NCBI RefSeq assembly: GCF_013266755.1
Contig: NZ_JABRWJ010000001.1
Location: 372,001-436,000, forward strand
Length of the DNA: 64,000 bases
DNA from: Pseudaquabacterium terrae
GTDB lineage: Bacteria > Pseudomonadota > Gammaproteobacteria > Burkholderiales > Burkholderiaceae_C
Reading direction: 5' to 3'
Below the pieces are notes generated by a model. That model worked only from the letters and a program-made list of their open reading frames with translations. It did not search any database and had not been told where the DNA came from. Below, piece by piece: positions 58,405 through 64,000 of the stretch. The first letter of the stretch is position 1. Every line of letters begins with the position of its first letter. Position numbers and translations under genes: made by a program.

Positions 58405-60018
58405 TCAGTTGCGCGTGATCGTCAGGCCCGCGGCCCGGGCGCCGACGGGCGCCTTGGCGCTGATCGTCACGCCGCGGTTGCGCGGGGCCACCACGGTCGT
58501 GATCGTGAAGCTCGCGCTGCTGGCACCGGCGGGCACGGTGACGCTGGCCGGTACCGCCGCCCACGCGGGGGTCGACGAGCCGAGCGTCACCAGCACGCCG
58601 CCGGCAGGAGCCGGCCCGGCCAGGCCGATCACGCCGGTCGCCGACTGGCCGCCGACCACGCTGCGCGGCTGCAGCACCAACGAGGTCAGCGCGGGCATCG
58701 CGGCGGCCTTCGTCACGGTCAATGCCGTGGTCTTGCTGACGCCGGCATAACTCGCAGTGACGTTGGCCGTGGTGGTCGCGCTGACCGAGGTCGTCGTGAT
58801 CGTGAAGTTCGCGCTGCTCGCGCCCTGAGCCACCGTCACCGACGAGGGCACCAGCGCGGCCGATGACGAGCTGGCCAGCGTGATCACCGCGCCGCCCGCC
58901 GGCGCCGCGGCCGACAGCTGCACGCTGCCGGTCGCGCTACTGCCGCCACTGACGCTGCTCGGCGTGATGCCCAGCGTGCTCAGCACCGGCGCCGTGCCCA
59001 CCGGGTTCCAGCCGAGCTGGATGACATCGAAGTCGCTGGCCGACAGCAGGCGGAACGCCGGGTTCAGCACGCCGTTGTCCCAGCGCGTGTCGAAGGTGCC
59101 GGTGACGTACAGGTCGGAGCCGTTGTCGGCGACGATCAAGCCGTGCTTCTGCATCGCGCGGAAGATCTTGCGCAGGTTCGGGTCGCTGGTGCGCAGCGCC
59201 GGGTCGGCGCCGTTGACGCTGGCCTTCAGGCGCAACCGCGCGCCCATCGGCAGCGCGCCCGCGGTGCTGCCGGCGCGGTGCGAGGCCGGCCAGACGTAGC
59301 CGTTCGTCGCACGAACTGTCACACGAAAGGCGTGGCCGATCTCGGAAAGCGTGAGGTCGTACACCTCGTCGTAGCGCACCAGCCCCGGAAAGATCGCCAG
59401 GCCCGCGGCATCCGCCGAGGTCCAGCCGTTCGGCCGGCGATTGTTGGTGTTCATGTCGAAGAACGCGCCCGAGCCGGCGCGCCAGCCGCTGCCGTCGTAC
59501 CAGACGTTGTACAGCTCGTAGAGGTGGTTGTTGCTGCAGTCGACCATCAGCAGGTGGCGGTCGGAACTGCTGCGCTGGTCGACATTGGCCGGCGCGCCGC
59601 CCTCGACCCAATGCGGCTGCGTGATCGATTGGATCGGGATCGGATAGAAGGCCTGGCCGACGCCGTCGCTCTCGTCGTCGTAGAGAAAGCTGACCCGCGA
59701 CTTGACTTGGGCCCCGTCGACCACTGCATAGGGCATGCCGTAGATCGAGACGCTGCCGGAGGACTCCTCGCCGCCGAAGTCCGGATGCAGCCGCCGCGTG
59801 CCGCCGTTGTTGATGAACGAGATGAAGGCCGCGGAGTTGGCATCGACCGGCGCGCTGCGGATGTCGAGGTTCCACCAGTTGTCGGCCGGGAACACCGGCT
59901 CGGCGCCGCGCACCGCGGCGCCCTGGACGGGCGTCGATGCCGGACACACCACGCTGCCGGCCTGAACGGCGAGCGGAGCGGTCACGAACAGCGAGAGCAG
60001 CAGGGCGCGCACGTTCAT
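58405..60018 (-). CDS. Secreted unknown protein with repeated Ig-like C-terminal domains
   Basis: A 537-residue exported protein with a signal peptide (LLLSLFVTAPLAVQAG). Residues about 30-330 form a domain I do not recognise, with many aromatic and Asn residues (PADNWWNLDIRSAPVDANS; VEGGAPANVDQRSSSDRH). The C-terminal 200 residues are two Ig-like/BIG2-type repeats (ITPSSVSGGSSATGSVQLS; VVGGQSATGVIGLAGPAP). Such repeats often extend surface proteins. No sorting signal is evident at the C-terminus. Confidence 0.8.
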   Translation of the reverse strand: MNVRALLLSLFVTAPLAVQAGSVVCPASTPVQGAAVRGAEPVFPADNWWNLDIRSAPVDANSAAFISFINNGGTRRLHPDFGGEESSGSVSIYGMPYAVVDGAQVKSRVSFLYDDESDGVGQAFYPIPIQSITQPHWVEGGAPANVDQRSSSDRHLLMVDCSNNHLYELYNVWYDGSGWRAGSGAFFDMNTNNRRPNGWTSADAAGLAIFPGLVRYDEVYDLTLSEIGHAFRVTVRATNGYVWPASHRAGSTAGALPMGARLRLKASVNGADPALRTSDPNLRKIFRAMQKHGLIVADNGSDLYVTGTFDTRWDNGVLNPAFRLLSASDFDVIQLGWNPVGTAPVLSTLGITPSSVSGGSSATGSVQLSAAAPAGGAVITLASSSSAALVPSSVTVAQGASSANFTITTTSVSATTTANVTASYAGVSKTTALTVTKAAAMPALTSLVLQPRSVVGGQSATGVIGLAGPAPAGGVLVTLGSSTPAWAAVPASVTVPAGASSASFTITTVVAPRNRGVTISAKAPVGARAAGLTITRN

Positions 60019-60103
60019 CTGGAATTCCTAGGGATGGTCGACAGGGCCGGTTTGTGCCATCACCGCGATCCACCGTCGTGTCCAGCTGTAAGGGAGCATC
60101 GAC

Positions 60104-61234
60104 ATGGGATCCATCGATCTGCGGTTGCGCACGCGTCATCTCGCGGCCCTGTGCGCGCTGCTCGCCAGCCTGGCCGTGGCCGATGCGCAGGCGCAGGCAG
60201 CCAAACCGCTGGCTCCGCTGCCGGCCCTGCAGACGCCGATCGGCGCACCGCAGCGCAGCACGCCGGCCAACGATCCGATCATCCTGCAGCTGCAATTGCG
60301 CGACCCCAACGACGCGACGCGCGGACGGATCCAGAAGGTGAACGTCACCTACGTGAAGACCGACCGCAAGCAGGGCGAGGACGACTTCGCCTACGCCGCG
60401 CGGCTGACGCGCGAGAAGGCCGCGGCCATCGCCGACGCGACCAATGCGCTCGTGCCCGGCACCGCGAAGGCCATCGACAAGGAGGTCAATGTCATCGTCG
60501 GCTATCGCAGGAATGCCCAGGGCAGGTACCTGCGCGATCGGTTCGGCTTCTTCATTCCGATCTACAAGAAGTTCAAGCAGGGTTATGTCGAGTTCACCAA
60601 CCTGGTCAACGATCCGCGGCTGAAGAACGATCCGCAGATGATGGGCCAGCAGGTGGTCTTCGGCGAACGCGTGCGCCAGCAGAACGGCACCATCAAGATC
60701 GTCGGCGGCAATCCGACCGGCGAGCCCGGCGGCGGGGTCTGGGGCCAGGGCGAGATCCCCGGCGTGCCGCCACCGCCACCCCCCTCGTCGGGCAGCTCGA
60801 TGGGCAGCATGATGGGCTCGGCCGGGACCTCCAGCGGCATCTCGATCGGCGACTTCCCCGGCGACCCGACATCGACGCCGTATGCCGCGTTCGGCGTCTT
60901 CGAGGTCGACAGCTTCGGCGATCCGATCACCAGCCCCGATGGCGGCGTGCCGGTCGCGGTGGTCGACATCGTGTCGGGCCAGACCGCCAACGATGTGCTG
61001 CAGTCGCTGTACCTGCTGCTGCAGGAGATGAACATCGAGGCGACGCTGGACCTCGCCGAGAGCCTGCTGTTCATCGACGGGCTGGGGGCGAACCAGCAGG
61101 TCTACTGGAACGAGACCGACACCGGCCTGGAGTTCGGCATGAGCGCGGCTTTCATCGTGCCGCTGCCGGACAGCCTGGGGCTCGCGCTGACGGGGTTGAT
61201 GCTGATGGCGGGCCTGCGCTCGACGCGCCGGTAG
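60104..61234 (+). CDS. Secreted unknown protein with a PEP-CTERM-like tail
   Basis: A 376-residue protein with an AAGGGAG Shine-Dalgarno and a signal peptide (LAALCALLASLAVADAQAQ). The middle has no known domain; a Pro/Ser/Met-rich stretch (PPPPPPSSGSSMGSMMGS) precedes it. The C-terminus reads IVPLPDSLGLALTGLMLMAG then RSTRR, which matches the tripartite layout of PEP-CTERM signals with VPLPDS in place of VPEPSS. It may be sorted by the same exosortase as the protein at 52831-53472. Confidence 0.75.
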   Translation: MGSIDLRLRTRHLAALCALLASLAVADAQAQAAKPLAPLPALQTPIGAPQRSTPANDPIILQLQLRDPNDATRGRIQKVNVTYVKTDRKQGEDDFAYAARLTREKAAAIADATNALVPGTAKAIDKEVNVIVGYRRNAQGRYLRDRFGFFIPIYKKFKQGYVEFTNLVNDPRLKNDPQMMGQQVVFGERVRQQNGTIKIVGGNPTGEPGGGVWGQGEIPGVPPPPPPSSGSSMGSMMGSAGTSSGISIGDFPGDPTSTPYAAFGVFEVDSFGDPITSPDGGVPVAVVDIVSGQTANDVLQSLYLLLQEMNIEATLDLAESLLFIDGLGANQQVYWNETDTGLEFGMSAAFIVPLPDSLGLALTGLMLMAGLRSTRR

Positions 61235-61262
61235 CGCTGCGCGGCGCACTCACAATGCGCCG

Positions 61263-62810
61263 ATGCCGACCCCGCTCGCCGCTGTCGTCGATGCCTCCCG
61301 TCGCGCTGCGGAAACCAGCAGCCGGATCGCCAAGCGCGATGCGATCGCCGGCTGCCTGCGCGGCGCGGCCGGCGATGAAGTCGAGATCGCCGTCGCCTTT
61401 CTCTCCGGTGTGATCCGCCAGGGCCGCATCGGCCTCGGCTACGCCACGCTGGCCGCACAACGCGGCGAGCCCGCGGCGCAAGCCGCGCTGATGCTGCTCG
61501 AGGTCGACGCCGCGCTCGGCCGCATCGCGGCGACGAGCGGCAAAGGCTCGGCGGCCGCGCGCCATGCGCAGCTGCATGAGCTGTTCCAGCGCGCCACGGC
61601 GGCCGAGCAGGACTTTCTGATGCGCCTGCTGGTCGGCGAGCTGCGCCAGGGCGCGCTCGAAGGCGTGATGATCGATGCGGTCGCCGCGGCGTCCGGCGTG
61701 CCGCTGGCCGACGTGCGCCGCGCGGCGATGTTTGCCGGCGATGTGGGGATGGTCGCGCGCCTGGCCCTGACCGAAGGCGCGGCCGCGCTCGCCGGCTTCG
61801 GCGTCGCGCTGCACCGGCCGCTGCAGCCGATGCTCGCAACGCCGGCCGAGGACATCGCCGATGCGATGGCGCGGCTGGGCACCGCGGCGCTCGAATGGAA
61901 GGTCGATGGTGCGCGCGTGCAGGTGCACAAGTCGGGTGAGCGCGTCGAGGTTTACACGCGCAACCTGAACGACGTCACCGCCTCGGTGCCCGAGATCGTC
62001 GAGGCGGTGCAGGCGCTGCCGGCGCAGGAACTGGTGCTCGACGGCGAGGCCGTCGCGTTGAACGCCGGCGGCACGCCGCTGCCATTCCAGGTGACGATGC
62101 GTCGCTTCGGCCGCAAGCTCGACGTCGCGCGCATGCGCAGCGAATTGCCCTTGGCGGTCTACTTCTTCGACTGCCTGCACCGCGACGTCATGCCGCTGAT
62201 CGACCGGCCCGCCCGCGAGCGCTTCGATGCGCTCGCCGACGTTGTGCCCCCAGCGCTCGTGATCCCGCGCCTGATCACTGCCGACGTCGCCGCCGCCGAA
62301 GACTTCTATGCCGATGCCCTGGCGCGCGGCCACGAGGGCGTGATGGCAAAGGCGCTCGATGCGCCCTACGAAGCGGGCGGCCGCGGCGCGAGCTGGCTGA
62401 AGGTCAAGCGCACCCACACGCTCGACTTGGTCGTGCTGGCCGCCGAATGGGGCCACGGCCGCCGCCGTGGCTGGCTGTCGAACCTGCACCTCGGTGCGCG
62501 TGATCCGGCCGGCGGCTGGGTGAAGCTGGGCAAGACCTTCAAGGGCATGACCGACGCGCTGCTCGAATGGCAGACCGCCGAGCTGCTGGCACGCGAGAGC
62601 AGCCGCGATGCTTACACGGTATATGTGCGGCCCGAGCTGGTGGTCGAGATCGCGTTCAACGACTTGCAGCAGAGCCCGCAGTATCCGGGTGGCCTCGCGC
62701 TGCGCTTTGCGCGGGTCAAGGGCTACCGGCCGGACAAGCGGGCCGAGGAGGCGGATACGATCGAGGCGGTGCGGGCTTTGTATGCGGCGCAAGGAGCGAA
62801 TGAGGCATGA
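61263..62810 (+). CDS. ATP-dependent DNA ligase
   Basis: A 515-residue ligase. The N-terminal 200 residues form the DNA-binding domain of the archaeal/LigB type. The adenylation domain follows with motif I EWKVDGARVQ (catalytic Lys213), motif III-like ELVLDGEAVAL, motif IV HEGVMAKALDAPYEAG and motif V SWLKVKRTHTLDL. The OB domain ends near GLALRFARVKGYRPDK. No LigD-type polymerase or nuclease domain and no Ku gene are adjacent, so this is not the canonical NHEJ LigD. Its stop overlaps the next gene by ATGA. Confidence 0.92.
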   Translation: MPTPLAAVVDASRRAAETSSRIAKRDAIAGCLRGAAGDEVEIAVAFLSGVIRQGRIGLGYATLAAQRGEPAAQAALMLLEVDAALGRIAATSGKGSAAARHAQLHELFQRATAAEQDFLMRLLVGELRQGALEGVMIDAVAAASGVPLADVRRAAMFAGDVGMVARLALTEGAAALAGFGVALHRPLQPMLATPAEDIADAMARLGTAALEWKVDGARVQVHKSGERVEVYTRNLNDVTASVPEIVEAVQALPAQELVLDGEAVALNAGGTPLPFQVTMRRFGRKLDVARMRSELPLAVYFFDCLHRDVMPLIDRPARERFDALADVVPPALVIPRLITADVAAAEDFYADALARGHEGVMAKALDAPYEAGGRGASWLKVKRTHTLDLVVLAAEWGHGRRRGWLSNLHLGARDPAGGWVKLGKTFKGMTDALLEWQTAELLARESSRDAYTVYVRPELVVEIAFNDLQQSPQYPGGLALRFARVKGYRPDKRAEEADTIEAVRALYAAQGANEA

Positions 62811-63256
62811 AACGGTTGATGGCACTTCTGGTGGCCGCATGGCTTCCGTTGACGGGCTGCGGCGGCGATTCCGATCCGGATCGCGACCCCACCGTCACCG
62901 CAGCGAAGCAGCGCTGGTTGGACGCCAACGTTCGCAGTTATCGCTTCACGTACTCGATGTCCTGCTTCTGTCCCTCGCGCGGACCGATCGCGGTCACGGT
63001 GCGGGACAACCTGGTGATTGAGGCGCACGCGAAGGAGACCGGCATGGCGCTGCCGGCGGAAGAACTCAAGTCCGTTCAGACCATCGGGCGCATCTTCGAC
63101 CGCATCGACGATGCCTATGCGCACAAGGCCAGTGTGATCCGGGTGACGGCCGATCAGACCTACGGCTATCCCACCAGCGTGTACATCGACTACAGCGGGG
63201 GCTTCGTCGATGATGAAGTCGGCTTCACCATCGTCGAATTCGTGGCCGGTGCATGA
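62807..63256 (+). CDS. DUF6174-like lipoprotein
   Basis: A 149-residue protein with a short lipoprotein signal (LLVAAWLPLTGCGG). The mature part contains the segment AKQRWLDANVRSYRFTYSMS and a Cys pair (SCFCPSRG), with RVTADQTYGYPTSVYIDYSG later, matching the DUF6174 pattern from memory. Function unknown. It overlaps both the ligase stop and the acetyltransferase start by ATGA, so the three are one operon despite unrelated roles. Confidence 0.82.
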   Translation: MKRLMALLVAAWLPLTGCGGDSDPDRDPTVTAAKQRWLDANVRSYRFTYSMSCFCPSRGPIAVTVRDNLVIEAHAKETGMALPAEELKSVQTIGRIFDRIDDAYAHKASVIRVTADQTYGYPTSVYIDYSGGFVDDEVGFTIVEFVAGA

Positions 63257-63675
63257 GTGATCAAATGCGCTACGTACTTCGACACGACGTTCCCTCCGTC
63301 GAAACCTACATCGACATTCGCCTCGCAGCGGGCCTCAGCAGGAAGTCGTCTCAGGCGGCCACTGTCGGTCTGAGCAATGGCCTCTTCAGCGTGGTCGTGT
63401 ACCTGGATGCCGCACCCGTGGGCATCGGTCGGATCATCGGCGACGGCGGCTGCTTCTTCGAGATCGTGGACATCGCGGTGCGGCCGGAGCACCAGAAGAA
63501 GGGGCTCGGCGACATGATCATGAGGGCGCTGATGCGCTGGATTCATGAGAACGCGCCGTCGACCGCCTACGTCAGCCTGATGGCAGACCATGGGACTCCA
63601 AAGTTCTACGAGCGCTACGGCTTCGAAGCCTCGCTGCCTCCCAAGAAGTCCGGCATGTCCCTGCGCATCGCGTAG
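63253..63675 (+). CDS. GNAT family N-acetyltransferase
   Basis: A 140-residue acetyltransferase with the acyl-CoA loop VRPEHQKKGLGDMIMRALMRW and the terminal TPKFYERYGFEASLP. It resembles small bacterial GNATs of unspecified substrate. Third gene of the ligase operon by ATGA overlap. Confidence 0.88.
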   Translation: MSDQMRYVLRHDVPSVETYIDIRLAAGLSRKSSQAATVGLSNGLFSVVVYLDAAPVGIGRIIGDGGCFFEIVDIAVRPEHQKKGLGDMIMRALMRWIHENAPSTAYVSLMADHGTPKFYERYGFEASLPPKKSGMSLRIA

Positions 63676-63690
63676 TTGCGAAACGAACGG

Positions 63691-63963
63691 ATGGCCGATC
63701 GGATCATCGCCTTCCTTGCCGAGGCCGTACCCGCCTTGTTCTGGGCCACGGCCGAGTTCACGTTGCTCGTCCTCGCGTTCAGCGCGTGCTTGAGGGCGTA
63801 TGCCCTCTTCCGTTCGCGCAGGGAGCGCACGGCCGACTTCATCGGACACGATGCCCTGGCAAGGTGGATCCGCTTGACGTGGGATGCCTGGCTTCAGCTC
63901 GCCGTCGTCGCGATCCTCCTTGGCGCTGTCTGGGCGATGATCGCGGCACTGACCGAAGAGTAG
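63691..63963 (+). CDS. Small membrane protein, unknown function
   Basis: A 90-residue protein with two hydrophobic helices (AFLAEAVPALFWATAEFTLLV-like segment and LQLAVVAILLGAVWAMIAA) flanking a basic loop (RSRRERTAD). The ATG at 63691 is chosen; a TTG at 63676 directly after the acetyltransferase stop is possible. No family recognised. Probably the fourth gene of the ligase operon. Confidence 0.7.
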   Translation: MADRIIAFLAEAVPALFWATAEFTLLVLAFSACLRAYALFRSRRERTADFIGHDALARWIRLTWDAWLQLAVVAILLGAVWAMIAALTEE

Positions 63964-64000
63964 GAGGCTCTTCGAACTCACCGTCCACTCGGAGACATTC

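Overview
The window looks like chromosomal DNA of a high-GC betaproteobacterium of the order Burkholderiales (Rubrivivax/Leptothrix/Ideonella-like group). Supporting signs are the strong G/C bias at third codon positions, two Bug-type periplasmic solute receptors, an H-NS of the short Burkholderiales type, a BPSS1780-type membrane protein, PEP-CTERM surface proteins and many ATGA gene overlaps. Genes are tightly packed and no gene-free stretch exceeds 300 bases. I see no rRNA or tRNA gene, insertion sequence, CRISPR array or prophage. Placement at genus level is inference.

Layout. 1-7.1 kb is a c-di-GMP and phosphorelay block: hybrid histidine kinase, REC-EAL response regulator, FliA-like sigma factor, a cut-off small gene, and a divergent diguanylate cyclase. 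7.1-9.6 kb holds a methyltransferase, an unknown protein and a LysR regulator. 9.6-17.1 kb is a tight minus-strand operon of TIR protein, MoxR-type AAA+ ATPase, a 1325-residue vWA-like/alpha-beta hydrolase protein, and a DUF2252 protein. It resembles the NTPase-centred biological conflict (defence) systems. 17.2-19.2 kb holds a Bug receptor, a small ORF and an amino-acid racemase.

19.4-28.8 kb is the most unusual part. A SARP/BTAD activator gene is followed by four CGGTGA repeats at an exact 11-base period, the geometry of SARP operators. Then comes a co-directional operon of five small unknown proteins, a 1631-residue polypeptide and a membrane protein. The large polypeptide joins a subtilisin-like protease, a Cys-rich segment, a peptidoglycan-binding domain, Tyr/Pro-rich repeats, an OmpA-like domain and a complete tyrosinase. 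It still carries two internal in-frame Shine-Dalgarno/ATG cassettes at domain borders. I propose it as a SARP-controlled cell-surface system.

28.6-33.9 kb holds a short-chain dehydrogenase, ketopantoate reductase-like protein, cupin, GFA protein, ada coupled to a 2-oxoglutarate oxygenase, and an H-NS protein with a duplicated DNA-binding domain. 33.9-46.8 kb is mainly catabolic: amidohydrolase, O-methyltransferase, GNAT, a LysR gene divergent from an AtuA-type operon with its own Bug receptor and hydrolase, and an isoquinoline oxidoreductase-like molybdenum enzyme. 47-64 kb is envelope-rich: discoidin/di-haem lipoprotein, M48 and M23 peptidases, L,D-transpeptidase, YncE-like propeller and two PEP-CTERM-type proteins. 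It also holds a GST, an acetylpolyamine amidohydrolase-like protein, an AraC regulator, an ATP-dependent DNA ligase operon and small membrane or secreted proteins.

In working terms the window combines two candidate accessory systems (TIR-MoxR and SARP-tyrosinase) with ordinary regulation, catabolism and envelope maintenance.
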